DNA of 64,000 bases from Ryuthela nishihirai (taxonomy: Eukaryota > Arthropoda > Arachnida > Araneae > Heptathelidae). The notes beneath the pieces are model-generated. The model did no database searches, had not been told where the DNA came from, and saw nothing but the letters and a program-made list of their open reading frames with translations. The stretch spans positions 21,922,001 to 21,986,000 of the forward strand of contig JAWZYU010000004.1 in assembly GCA_038380435.1 (NCBI GenBank), written 5' to 3'. The translations under genes and the position numbers were made by a program. Below are positions 22,158-32,835 of this stretch, in pieces; position 1 is the stretch's first letter; every line of letters begins with the position of its first letter.

Positions 22158-23940
22158 CTGCTCATCAAAAGTTAAGCATGAATAAATAAAATTCACATAT
22201 CTTGAAATACATTTGGACAAATTTAATCAAATTTCACAAGAAGATACAAAGATAATCATTAATTGTAGGCCTGGGATCATTGATTCATTACATGGATCAT
22301 AATCCAGAGAATGGGAGGGCAAATAAAATACACTCAGCAATAAGAGAAGTCCTGAGGTCCTGAAGGCTTTGGTGAGAAGATTGAATTATGGCATTAATCT
22401 CCATAGGATCTGTAGATGTTCTGTAGGGTTAAGTAAGATCTGGTGATAATGCAGACCACTCCAGTGGATATCTTCTTCCTCAACATATTGGTTGGCCAGT
22501 CACACTTTATGGGGACACAGGTATTATTGTACATTAGGAGAAAATCATCAACTACAGCGCTATGCATGGGGATTAAAACAGAGATCAAGGATCTCATCCC
22601 AATATCTCAGAACAGGTCAAGTTCTAGAAAAAATGAAAAGGGTGATCAAGCAACTCAATCCAGCCAGAAAAAACATAAATGGACAAAAAACTGGAATTCA
22701 ATTGCAGTATTTCCCCCTTTGTTTTAGATCTTTCAAAAAATTTCTTGAAAAATCTATGTATTTAATTTTAATATTTTATTTTTGCCTTTATTACCCTTAC
22801 TAACAACCTTAATAGGGGAAAGCTAGCAAAGCTCTTTTGTCCCCCCCCCCAGATTCCCTATCTCAGAACATTCACAGTACCTCCATTAAACAAATGTAAG
22901 TACAGACAATGACCCACACAGTCAAATCTCCACTGCCGAATTCTTTCAATGAAATTATGGGGCTGATTGTGGATTCCCAACTCTCTCCAGATCAGTAAAC
23001 ATCTTCTCTCTGCTTATAAAGTAAATCAAGACTCATCCAGGAACAGTATTTGGGTTATTTTTACCTGACCGGCACTGTTTTGCACACAATGGACTAAATG
23101 GCCAGGTTACAGGGACCCCAAGGGCTCAGAAAAGTTTGGGGGAAGGGGACTCCCGGGAGAGCCATACTCTCTGCATATTGGATACCAAGACAGGAGGCTA
23201 CCATCTCCTAAATAACCTGGGTTCTATGTTTCATCTGACAGATGGTGGCCTTTCCAAAGCCCATCAGTGTCCCCTACTGACTAAGGGAAAGGTGGGGGTT
23301 TAGTGGAGATAAATCTGAATGCTGTCTCCAGGTGGGACTCAAACCTGGGAACTATAGATTACGAGCTTGGTGCACTACCAACTTAGCCACCCCTCATGAA
23401 CAGGACATGACTTTATTGTTCTCAGGTCTAAGCTACATGATCATATCATTTCTAGTGGACTTGTCTGGAACTTAAAAGGACACACACAATGGGTTGATAG
23501 CCATATATAGTCTATCCTTGTGAAGCCTTCTGGTCAATTGAGACAGTACCTGCTTTCTGTGGTTGCAATGAGGTCTGAAAACAGAGATGATCTGAAAGCA
23601 GCAATGAGGTCTGTTCTATCAGAACAGTTGTCAAATGTACTAATTATCTTGAAAGGTTGTTACCCTAGATGCTCTTGAACAGGCCTTCTGATAACTGTTT
23701 GGGTTGTTTGGAATTGCTGCCATAGCCTTGAGATAAAGAAAGTTTGACACTAAAGGATATGGGTCTACCTTCGTGATTGTTTGATCAGTCTTCCAACAAC
23801 TCTCCATCATTTGGAGTCATCTAAACATTTTTCTGAGGTATCATGAAGCAATTGGCTATTCTAGACTGACAACATAGTGTTTCATTTTGAAATAACCAAA
23901 TATCTACAAAAGTTAAAGGGTATCTGCTTTACACATTCCA
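22158..23940 (-). pseudogene. Heavily decayed Tc1/mariner element split by a SINE
   Basis: The left end shows ACTGCTCATCAAAAGTTAAGC (about 22162), like Tc1-type terminal repeats. Minus-strand fragments correspond to a Tc1-like transposase: YWDEI-like remnants, DDFLLMYNNTCVPIKCDWP (the DNA..H..DWP region with the catalytic Asp lost) and KPSGPQDF (22394-22620). Transposase-like DNA continues at 22860-23050 and 23400-23930, on both sides of a family B SINE. No matching right terminal repeat was found. It is old: no frame of useful length survives. Confidence 0.55.
23050..23396 (-). mobile_element. SINE family B, near full length
   Basis: Plus-strand reading begins GGGTTATTTTTACCTGACCGGCACTGTTTTGCACAC. 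It ends with the tRNA-like head in reverse (GGTGGGACTCAAACCTGGGAACT...CCAACTTAGCCACCCC). It has the same layout as the reference copy at 43002-43384, with moderate divergence. It splits the Tc1 relic. Confidence 0.8.
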
Positions 23941-24053
23941 TGATGTTATATGGGATTTACAAGCTGATTCTTCCAAACTATACATAAATTATCTTGGTAT
24001 ATTAAAAAATTTTCATCTCTAACAATTTTCTTAATCCAGTGATTGTACTTAAC

Positions 24054-24112
24054 CCCTCAAGCAGCTGCTTGCCATAGAGGTCTTACAAGAGCCTTCAGTT
24101 TATAAACAGTAA
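24054..24112 (-). mobile_element. SINE family A 3' fragment
   Basis: CCCCTCAAGCAGCTGCTTGCCATAG and the next 30 bp match the 3' part of family A. The head is missing and no tail flank is preserved. Confidence 0.6.
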
Positions 24113-24677
24113 GGTACATAAACTAAGGACAAAATCAATGTATTATGAAATGAAATGTTAAATGCTGTCATTTTGATTTTGCATTTGCAAAATGTTTGAA
24201 CTTAAAACTTTATTAAAAAGCACATAGGAATTCAAAATATGGTAAATATCATCTTTAATTATATTAATATATTTATCATAACAATTTAATAGTATTAATA
24301 TTACTATTATAGTCATGGCTATTCTTATTAAGTAAATTCAAAAGAAATATATAAAAAAAAAAAGACTGCAAAAATATTTTCTTCATTTTTGACCATCATT
24401 ATAGTGATTTTCAGTAATTCTTTTGTAGCTGGTGTTGATATTAATATCTTGAACTAATAGCTTCTCCATATGGTGTTCAAAGATAACCAGAATAGCTATT
24501 TAAAGTAGTCATCTTTATTTAAATAAAAAATGTATGATTTTTTTTTTCTTCAAAAATATATTTCTTTTCTCTTTAAAATTTGCTGACCAGGCTATTTCAA
24601 GACTGTTTAATTTTGTTTATTTTTTACTGATCTCTCATATTCTTTCATTCTGGTTTGTCATCATATTTCACCAATAC

Positions 24678-25662
24678 TAGGGATACCAGGTGCCAGTGTT
24701 CTAAAAGGAGGACAAAGGATGACATACTTTCAATTTGTCAAATAAGTTTTTTGCTAACAAGTTTTATTTCAAATACCGACTAACAGTTCAGTCAAAAAAG
24801 GCATATTCTAATTATTCAGTAAACTTCAAAATATATAATATGCTGATTTTTATTCATATTTGATAAGTAATCAAGAGTTATTTGGCCTTAAGTAGCATAG
24901 TAATTAGTAACTATTTGCTGTTCCAGAAGGCAAACTTTGTGTCTTTCTATTAATTCTGACTGAGGTAATGGTCAGTCAGCAGTGACTTTCAGTCTTGGTA
25001 GGTCATCTCTTCTATGAGAAAGCTTGTACAAACTAGGAGTAGTTCCTTAATTCCTTCAATGTCCTTTAAGTTAAAAGTACTCCCTTAAGCAGCTGCTTGC
25101 AACAGAGGCTGACAGCAGCCTGTCAGTTTATATGCCATAGTAGGTCTGTGAGGAAGACAAGAACTCAGCAGAAGAACAATACAAACATCCATGCCTTAGA
25201 CTAGGGCTCAAGCCTAGGCCCTTATGATCAGTAGCCAAGTATGCTAACCACACAGCCACCGAGATGTTAAAAAAAACTGTTGTCTACTTTGATAGCTCCA
25301 TCTATACGTGGGTGGAATCAAAATTTTATGCAATTTTCTAGAATGTATACTACTTTTTTCGATCTGGCATGTAAATTGCTACTATTGAGATTACAGAAAT
25401 TAGTAACTTTTACAATATTAACAGAATTAATTTAGCATTCAAGATTTGCATTTAAAATAAATTATTTCATGGTTAAAGTAAATTATATTTTAGTTATGAG
25501 CTCAAGAAATTTAAAAAAGTAAAAAAAAAGTGTTTTAATTTTAGTTTAAAACATGTTATGAGTTTATACAAAAAGGAGGACATTTCATGTCTTTTCAGAT
25601 TTCTGGGAGGATGAGATAAAAAAGAGAGCATGTCCTTCTTTTGGAGGACATACGTAACCCTA
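24678..25662. mobile_element. Non-autonomous hAT-type element (985 bp) with 8-bp target duplication
   Basis: Termini TAGGGATACC (24678) and, inverted, TAGGGTTACG (ending 25662) flank the block. Subterminal AAAAGGAGGACA and AAAAGAAGGACA are also inverted copies. ACCAATAC (24670-24677) and CCCAATAC (25663-25670) match at 7 of 8 bases, as expected for a hAT 8-bp target duplication. A family A SINE sits inside at 25078-25266. No transposase is encoded, so it depended on another element. Confidence 0.65.
25078..25266 (-). mobile_element. SINE family A inside the hAT-type element
   Basis: Left part CCCTTAAGCAGCTGCTTGCAACAG, body with CTGTCAGTTTATATGCCATAG, and right part with a degraded B box (GGGCTCAAGCC) and A box (CTAACCACACAGCCACC on plus). 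It is moderately diverged. Confidence 0.78.
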
Positions 25663-25989
25663 CCCAATACAAGTTTATTTCCCATATTGTCCCTTTCAAC
25701 AATGTCATTTTCAATTATAACTTTTCCTCCCATAAGCATCAAAGATTTTTTACACTTCCATAATTTTTATTAGTTTTCTTTAGCAGAAGCCTCCCCATTA
25801 GTCAAAATTGAATTACTATGTATGATTTTAATAAATTTTATTAATTTTTTCCTATTTGATCAATTTTGTATTGATGAAAAAGGTAAAAAGAAGGTATTTC
25901 AAATGAATAAAATGGTTTAACCAGGAAAATTTTTGTATGCCTAGATCTGATAATGTTCTTAAAAAAAAAAGATTGTTCTAAAAAGTGAT

Positions 25990-26230
25990 TTATGTCATCC
26001 AAGCAGCTTGTGCAAAAGTGGAACTTGTCAAAATGTATTGTTGAATCACTGCAGACTGTTTGCAGAAGGCTCATAGAAATGGGACTGAGAGCATGTAGAC
26101 ATGTCAGAAAACTCTTACAGAATAAAAAGCAGAGTACAATGCCCTTGAAATGGGCAAAAGACTATGCTAGATAGAGTACTGAACAATGGAACCAAATTAC
26201 CTTCTGTGAGCTTTAACTTTGTGTTATTTA
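25990..26230 (+). pseudogene. Tc1-like transposase fragment (HTH to first catalytic region)
   Basis: The frame 25992-26174 reads ESLQTVCRRLIEMGLRACRH, KLLQNKKQ and PLKWAKDYAR. This is the Tc1/Tc3 second helix-turn-helix plus the linker (TVRRRL.E.GL..R...RKP). After a stop, STEQWNQITFCEL continues; it aligns with the W..V.FSDES region, where the catalytic Asp is lost. No terminal repeats were found nearby. It is an isolated 5' transposase remnant. Confidence 0.7.
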
Positions 26231-27635
26231 CTTTGAGTGTTGCATTTATTTTGAATTTTGGTTTGACATGCGTATTTCCAAAAATATTCTACTCTACTCT
26301 ACAAGTCAATTTTTATTAATAATGGTAATTATAACCTAAAGTATTCAACAGTAAATAAGAAACAAAAATTAAATATACTTTTGTAATCTTTTATCAGTTT
26401 TGTTTCAATCCATGCAGGTCCACTGTAAGAATGTGGCTTTTCAGGTCTTTGAGGCATATGCAGACAATGATTTACTACTTAAAATGGCCTCCACGGATGA
26501 AGGTTTGAAAAATTGAGAGATGTCTGTTCCATAACCTCAGTTCAATATGAAAAACACTGATCAGAGATCACCATTTGAAGAGAAGATGTAGTCAGGTTTT
26601 GTATCCCTGCAGCTAGCAAGCTCCCTAACTGCTAGGTGTGCAGAAAGAGATTTCAGCAGTCATGGACTGGGGAGATATAGAAGATGACCTCTATACAACT
26701 ACTGAGATCCTCTTTTCTGGGGACATGGTCCACAGTGAAAGGCAAACACACACAGGTGAGCATTTAGGGCCTTGTGAAAGTAGCTGAAACAAGCAGAACC
26801 TTCATGGTTTCATGGTTTAGGGGTTTTATGGAATAATAGCAAATAAGGCTATATTGCATCTGGTCATTTTGTTGGAATTCATGACAGTGCCATTGTGGCT
26901 ATCTCAGGTCTTTCAGTAATGGGCAGATAATGATTTTCTATTTAAAATGGCCTCTATGGACAAAGAATTGGGAAATTGAGGTGAGTCTGTACCATGTTCT
27001 CAGTTCCATCCGAGGGACAGTGATTAGAGATTGCCATTCGAAGAGGAGGAAGGGAAGCCAGATTTTCTGCCCTGGCAAAGGTCCCTTGGGTTTGAGAGGC
27101 TGACTGCCTGTGGATGAAATCAGACCAGTTGCTAGGTTGAAGTTTTATGGCACAAGGGTAATTGCTGCACCAAATAAGAAAGATAAGAAAGAAAAAAAAC
27201 AGATAGATAAAAATCATTTATATCCACAACCAAAGTTAAAATTAAACAGAAAAAAAATATAAAATTAAAAAAAAAAAACCTATATGCACCCTAAAAGTAA
27301 AAAATCTTAGTGCAGTCACTGAATTCATATTCACTTCAAAGGAAGATAGGATGCTGATTTATCTACTCGACAAGATTGCTGGCACCCTATCGTACTTTGA
27401 AGAGAACACAAATTCAATGATTGATTGCACCATCAATATGCTTTAAGTTTATTTTCTACTTTTTAGGGCACATATAGGAAGATAGGTATTGTTTAAAAAT
27501 TTTAACATGCATTTTTCCCTTTGTTACTAAAAATACTTATGTGTGATATGACCTAAAATAATGACCACATTTCAACTCCAGCTTTTTTTTTGAGGGGGGA
27601 GGAATTGGTTTGAGGTAGCCTGTGACATTGGAGTT

Positions 27636-27880
27636 GGTTTACCTCTGAGCGGCCTTTTTTTGCACACCATGGGCTAAATGGCCAGGTCACAAGGACCCTG
27701 AAGGCTCAGAGAAGGTTGGGGGAGGGGACCCACTGAAACAGCTGTTGGGAGACAGATGATAGCCTCCCGTCAAGGCCATCCAGCGTGTTCTTTAACATGC
27801 AGAAGGTATGGCTCTCCTGCACACAAGGCCAAGGCTTAACGTCCCATCCGACGGATGGCGGCCTTTCCTAGCCAATCTGT
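27636..27880 (-). mobile_element. SINE family B, 5'-truncated
   Basis: Plus-strand TTGGTTTACCTCTGAGCGGCC through GGGTCGGGGGAGGGG-like and ATCCAGCGTGTTCTTTAACATGC to CCGACGGATGGCGGCCTTTCC. The tRNA-like head beyond this is missing. It lies within the degenerate array of about 130 bp. Confidence 0.75.
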
Positions 27881-27899
27881 GACATTGGAGACATCACAA

Positions 27900-28790
27900 A
27901 ATTTAATCTGAGATATGTTCAGGTCAAATTCCATAAAATTTCCACCCCACCTCCCTTTTTTTGTGGTGGGTCAGAATGGTGGAGGAGAATAATTCAAAGT
28001 AGTCTGCACTGGTCCTCACATGAACTTTCATACGGCACCTAACTCATAACTGTAGGTCCTCGTATTTGGAAGATATAGAAGGACAACTTTCACATTTCCC
28101 CTTTTTAGGGGCAAAGTAAGCAAGGGAGTATATTTTTATTGCATACAACAAAAAGTTTTCATTTGACATTAGACTTGTTATGTTCGGCCTTGTGACTGAA
28201 AGATACAGCAGAACAATCCTTCACATATGTTACCAACCCCTGTTTTTTGAGGGGGGGGGGGAGAGGAAATAGATTGGGTTGTTTTACCTCTGAGTGGCAC
28301 TTTTTGCACACAATGGGCTAAATGGGCAGGTCACAAGGACCTCAAGGGCTCAGGAAGGTTGAAGGGAGGGGATCCACTGGACAACTGTTAACAGACAGAT
28401 GGTGGCCTCTTGTCAGTCTCAACACTGGCCCAGGTTGGACTTAAAAAATCCTGGGAACTGTCGATTATGAGTCTGGTGCACTACCAACTGAGCAACCCCT
28501 GCCCCAGGGGAAAGGGAGGGGATTTTTGTAATCTGTGACATTCCCCATGTCACCATCCTTCATTTGGTGCACACTTTTGGCCCTTGCATTCCAAAGATAT
28601 GGTGGAACAATAGTTATCACACATCCCCTTTTTAGGGTGAAGAAAGCATATGGGGGAAATGTTTTATAGCCTATAGCACTCCCTGTGTCACAAGCTTTCA
28701 TTTGACACACAAATCATTATGTTTGTGCATTGCTTTCAAAAGATATGGTGGAACAAGTGTTTTGACAAACACACAAACTAACAAATGGCA
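27900..28790 (-). repeat. Degenerate tandem array (about 130-bp unit, 4 units) split by SINE B
   Basis: Four related units carry a TTTCATTTGACACA-like box, then a short T/G-rich box, then AAAGATATGGTGGAACAA and ACACATCCCCTTTTTAGGG. They lie at about 28022-28140, 28155-28262, 28555-28660 and 28690-28770. G-rich ends occur at about 27590 and 28250. The two SINE B copies (27636 and 28268) interrupt the series. Confidence 0.6.
28268..28505 (-). mobile_element. SINE family B with internal deletion
   Basis: It begins TTGGGTTGTTTTACCTCTGAGTGGCAC and ends with the reversed tRNA-like head (CGATTATGAGTCTGGTGCACTACCAACTGAGCAACCCC). The middle (GTTCTTTAA... to CCTACTGACC) is deleted, leaving about 240 bp. 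Confidence 0.75.
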
Positions 28791-29135
28791 AGCAAAAGCA
28801 ATAGGAAGATAAGAGTATATGCCATATCTATAAAAACAATAGAATTGCAAAACAAAAATTGTGAGAGAAAAAACCCTGTGTATAAAAAGGAACCAACTTT
28901 TGTATAATACAAAAATCAGCAATGGGTGAAGAGGACCCATACAAAAAGCAACAAATGTGAAAACATTAGATGCATTTAAAATGGCTACTAAAACATAAAA
29001 ATTAAAAGACAGGTGATAAAAATGATGGATCAAATAAAAGACATCTGAGTATAATAAGGGGTTCATATCATAAATAGAGAGCTAAAATATAAATGTCATT
29101 CAAGATTAAAAGTACTGTATCCATTTAAAATATGT

Positions 29136-29265
29136 TTAACCCTTTAACGCCCAGATCAGCCCAAAACAGCTGAGATTTTGAAATGTACTAGTCCAAATAG
29201 TGCCATTTCTTTGTCTTTACTACCCTCTACCTTTTTATCAGATTTCTTGGGCATTAAAGGGTTAA
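29136..29265. mobile_element. TTAA-flanked (piggyBac-type) MITE, 130 bp
   Basis: Ends TTAACCCTTTAACGCCCA (29136) and, inverted, TTAACCCTTTAATGCCCA (to 29265) are nearly identical over 18 bp and start in TTAA, the target duplicated by piggyBac-type elements. It sits in the LINE 3' region. LINE copy 2 lacks it at the matching place near 46018-46032 (ATATGTTTCACAGTTAAAATAG). Confidence 0.82.
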
Positions 29266-29479
29266 GAGTCAAAATAGCCCACACAGGATTTTCCTTCACC
29301 CACAGAAGAAAAGATTGAGCAATAAAACTATGATCAGTGCAAAGTTGAGCAAATAAACATTGTCCTTGCAATACCTGCAAAAAGTGACTGACACAGCTTG
29401 ACAACATGCTTGATGTTAAAGAGTTTATCAATCTATTTTGAACAAAATCTCTGTCACTATGTCAGGAGCCAGATGGAAA

Positions 29480-30160
29480 AACACTATGGGAAGTCTAGGT
29501 ATGGAACTGGTAATGAACAGCTGGACAGGGGTATAGTTGACTTAGTAGCAGCATCTGCCAAGCCATTGCCCCTGATGCTGATATATCAGGCACCCAAAGG
29601 AAGAGAATAGTTGAAGTGGCAGTTAGATGATGCAGCTGCTGCCAAATCATGGAGAACACCAAATCTTGAGGCCAAAGTCTCATCAAGTCAGAGTGTGTAG
29701 TGAGCTAAGTGAGTTTGTGTAAAGCACACACGACAATGATGCTTAGCTACTGTATGGTTTAAGGCAAGATTGATAGTGTGCAACTCTGCAGTGAAGACAG
29801 AACACTGAGGTGGAATCTGGTCTGCAGTAATAACATCAAGCAGACCATGGCTGATTCTACCAATGTGGCAGACTTCATCTATTAAGAACAAGTGTACAGC
29901 ACAATGGATGGCAAAGAGTTGCCGGTCATACTACATAAATGGTAGTACAATTAATTGTAGAGCCATAAATGGTAGGTCATCTCAGGTACCTGATGTGATA
30001 TATATGTGATAAAAATTGATTTTTAATTGATTGTTGAAGATGACACCAAGAAGCTCTGTCTTCACCACAACAGGAATGATGGAGCTCCTGTCAGAATAGG
30101 ATGATAATCCAAAGGGAACTTGGGATCCTTTCCGGGCTTAGGGATCAACAGTTGCCTGAC
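29480..30160 (-). pseudogene. RT remnant and RNase H of I-type LINE copy 1, RT core deleted
   Basis: Minus-strand reading: LLIPKPGKDPKFPLDYHPI at about 30120-30150 is the early RT motif. It is followed almost at once by TELLGVIFNNQLKINF, the late RT motif (about 30010-30055), so the catalytic palm, including the YXDD motif, is deleted. Next is the RNase H domain, IPPQCSVFTAELHTINLAL (about 29780-29818), with the Glu of TAEL. The late element ISIRGNGLADAAAKS follows in an alternate frame (about 29540-29590), with the usual GN.lAD Asp. Frameshifts separate these. RNase H would remove RNA from the cDNA hybrid. Confidence 0.75.
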
Positions 30161-30654
30161 CATTTATGTTCTACAATAGAGTGACTGCTTGACATGGAGA
30201 TGGGGCTTTTTTTCTAGGTGGGTCATGGAAGTCTGAAGCTGGAATGGAAACCTTGGCTCGGAATGACTAGCTGTCTGAGGACAAGAAGGAGGATGCCTTT
30301 CAGAGGTGGTAGTGGAAGGGTTTGTATCAGGTATGGAAATTGGTTGATGTTGAAGCAGACACCAACCTCAGTTTTGTCTGCTCTAGGAAGTACTTTGCAA
30401 CAGGTAAGAAAGATTCAATAGGGGGTATGCTGATAACTGTTTGCTTCACCACTGAAGTCACTGGAATGATGGGCTTTCCAGTGACCACACTGGCATAGTA
30501 AATATTGCCAGGAGGGGCAGGTGGTACAGCAAACTTCATTGCTATAGGATAACAGATGCTAATGAATTCAAGACATTGTACCTCCTTTTCCTCCTGTTCC
30601 TGGACAGTTGCAGGAGCACACTAGATAGTTGCCACTATAACTTACTCAGCTTGG

Positions 30655-30710
30655 TGTGTCAGCTATGCAGTCTGGATCAAGGTGATGGTCCAGACTGCAT
30701 AGCTGACACA
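30655..30710. repeat. Perfect 22-bp hairpin
   Basis: TGTGTCAGCTATGCAGTCTG(GA) at 30655-30676 is followed after 12 bases by its exact reverse complement at 30689-30710. It lies in LINE ORF1 sequence. It is too perfect to be old, so it is a recent inversion-type duplication or an assembly artefact. Confidence 0.85.
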
Positions 30711-30990
30711 GCAATGATGTCATAGCGAGCACAGATGGATTTACCTCTGCAAGCCATATGGGCTTGCCTGTATCTCTGGAACTGAAAGCAACACTAAGGG
30801 TATGGGATGTACAGCCATGCCTCACAGTGAAGGTAACCTGCCTCGATGGTGGTCAGTGTCGCATCCCCACTTTCAAGTGCTCAATAGATGTCTCATTTTG
30901 CTGGCCTTCAATGGTAAGGGTGGAGGACATTAAACATTTAAAATTTATATTAAGGTTTGAGGATTATTTAATCAAGTGACAGTGTCATAG
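30690..30990 (-). pseudogene. ORF1 zinc-knuckle part of I-type LINE copy 1
   Basis: The minus strand reads IEAGYLHCEAWLYIPYP, then CCFQFQRYRQAHMACRGKSICARC. This is the standard arthropod ORF1 sequence leading to the CCHC knuckle (IKAGYL.C.VRPYIPNP..C.KCQ.FGH), with one ligand changed to Phe. It is separated from the N-terminal ORF1 part (33471-33905) by the Tc1 insertion and other sequence. Confidence 0.65.
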
Positions 30991-31249
30991 AGTGCTTATC
31001 CAGTCAATAATTCCACCTGATGTGATGCAGCTTTTGAGGTAGATTAATGTTCCCAAAGCTGTATGGTCACTTTTGATTAATGAATAATCAGCAGATAATT
31101 ATTCCAAACTTAACATGAGCTTTATTTATCTCCTTCCCATCAGTGTTGCCTTTCTGTTGCTGGGATATGCCTTAGGAGGTTGTCTATTGTTTCTAGTGAT
31201 ATCTTAACTTCTCTGCAATCACACAGACTGATTATGATTAGTCCCTTAG

Positions 31250-31389
31250 ATTAAAAGAAATATAATACACTTGGTCACACAGACCTCTGTTATATATATA
31301 TATATGGTCACACAGACCTCTGTTATATATATATATGGTCACACAGACCTCTGATATATATAAATATGGTCCCACAGACCTCTGATATA
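31250..31389. repeat. Tandem array of 31-35-bp units (left half), split by a Tc1 element
   Basis: Four copies of GGTCACACAGACCTCTGTTA followed by TATATATA lie here. The array stops exactly at the TA where the Tc1 element begins (31388-31389). It resumes on the far side at 32758-32830 with the same unit. It is non-coding. Confidence 0.88.
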
Positions 31390-32755
31390 CACTGCTGGCC
31401 AATAAAAGTGCAACACCAGGAAAGACAAGAGATATCAAAGCCATATTTAGTGAATACATAGCTTACGTTACAAGGATCAAATGATTACAAATGCAACTGT
31501 TAGACTTGTGGAATACGAAGAAATCAGTATCTTGTGTAGCCACCATGAGCAGCAATAACCACTGCTACATGGTCCAGTATTGAGAGGATGAGACGTCAGA
31601 TGTGTGTCTGGGGAATGTCAGTCCATGCAGTTACAATATGTAGCCAAAGTTCATCTGCTGTAGCAGCTGCTGGTGTCTGGTATGCTAGTCGTTGTGAGAT
31701 CATGGACCAGACATGTTCAATTGAGGACAGATCCAGTGAATGCACAGGCCAAGGCAGAAGTGTCACATGGTGGCTATCCAAGAATTGTTGGACGATGCAT
31801 GCCACGTTTTTGGGCATTGTCCTGTTGGTAAATGGCACCAGAGAGCCCCTGAAGATATGGTACAACCACAGGCTCCAACACCACAGTGATGTAACACTGG
31901 CTGTTCAAAGTACCGGTAATGCGCAAAAGGAGCATATATGAGTGGAGTCCAATGGCACCCCATACCATAACACCAGGGGCCAGACCTGTATGGTGCTGCA
32001 TCATGCATGTCCCACTGAGCCTATCGCCGCGGTACCGCCAGATATGGATTCGTCCATCATGGTGCTGCATATTGAAGTGGGATTCATCTGAAAAAACGAT
32101 GTGATGCCAATCACACATTCATGCATGACGTTCTTGGCACCATTGCAGTCGCATACACCTGTGTTGTAGTCAATGATAGCCAAAGCCATAGCCACCTAGC
32201 AAAGACACCGATGCTGCAGACATCAAACCATACATGCGGACACTGGTTGATGTACAACACACCCTAACTGTTGAGCTAAGGTGTTTGATGTGGCTGTACA
32301 ATAATTCAAAGCCATGTGCATGAGATGTCTGTCCTCTCGATCGTTTGTGTGACATGGCCATTAAGATCCATCACGTCGGTGAGCTCGTTCCTCCTCTACC
32401 CACTGATGCCATATTCTCATCACTGTGGCAGCATTCCATCCCACATGAGCACCGATGCTCAGCATGATAATCCGCCTTACTGTAATCCCACAATTCTCCC
32501 ATGATCAAAGTCGGAAACCTGGTCGTATGGATGCTGCGTTCTTCGACGAGGCATACTTGATCCTTTAGTGTGCAAGAACTGCGAGCAAACACAATTCCAG
32601 TGTTCTACACCAGCTCTTTGTAATCTCCTCTTATACCAATTCCAGAGGGCATTACTGTCATACATTATGTGGGTATGTGCTGCGCTTTGAATCATTTACA
32701 TGTTCTCCCATGGGCTACCCATCTTGCATATTTCAGGACAATCTGATGAGTTCTT
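31390..32755 (-). pseudogene. Tc1-like element, DD34E transposase, frameshifted, right terminus missing
   Basis: The left end is CACTGCTGGCCAATAAAAGTG directly after a TA. The transposase reads on minus from about 32560 (PRRRTQHPYDQVSDFDHGRIVGL, helix-turn-helix region). The catalytic domain has VFSDESHFN with the first Asp and IWRYRGDRLSG, then IYQQDNA (second Asp; 31774-32118). After a frameshift comes LPWPVHSLDLSSIEHVW with the catalytic Glu (31596-31865). Counting across the shift gives 34 residues between the second Asp and the Glu, typical of Tc1. Other shifts and stops lie at about 32150-32480. No inverted copy of the left end is found near 32755. A close relative starts at 63763. Confidence 0.85.
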
Positions 32756-32835
32756 TATATGGTCACACAGACCTCTGATATATATATATACATATGTCAC
32801 ACAGACCTCTGGTTACTTGTAGTCACACAGATTAT
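32756..32835. repeat. Tandem array, right half after the Tc1 element
   Basis: TATGGTCACACAGACCTCTGATATATATATATACATATGTCACACAGACCTCTGG continues the array of 31250-31389 and ends with a degraded AGTCACACAG unit. Confidence 0.8.

Larger units (their letters stand above)
26430..29280 (-). repeat. 3' region of I-type LINE copy 1, invaded by SINEs and a TTAA MITE
   Basis: The blocks 26430-26880, 26885-27250 and 28700-29130 match parts of LINE copy 2 (45360-46010). Examples are AGACTTCAGYAGTCATGGACT, GAAGATGACCTCT, CCTCTCTTTTCTGG-like segments and ACAACAATGGGT. Two neighbouring segments (26440-26560 and 26890-27010; TTTCAGGTCTTT..ATTTAAAATGGCCTC) are internal duplicates. The strand follows from the RNase H and RT frames upstream (29480-30160 minus). 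Confidence 0.65.

Noticed and set aside
28698..29066. A hydrophobic multi-pass membrane protein (122 residues, minus)
   Set aside because: The hydrophobic character comes from AT-rich DNA. The same DNA is LINE 3' region shared with 45.6-46.0 kb, where the frame differs.
31280..31390. A CRISPR array
   Set aside because: The regular repeats are separated by TA runs rather than unique spacers, and the sequence is eukaryotic. It is a minisatellite.
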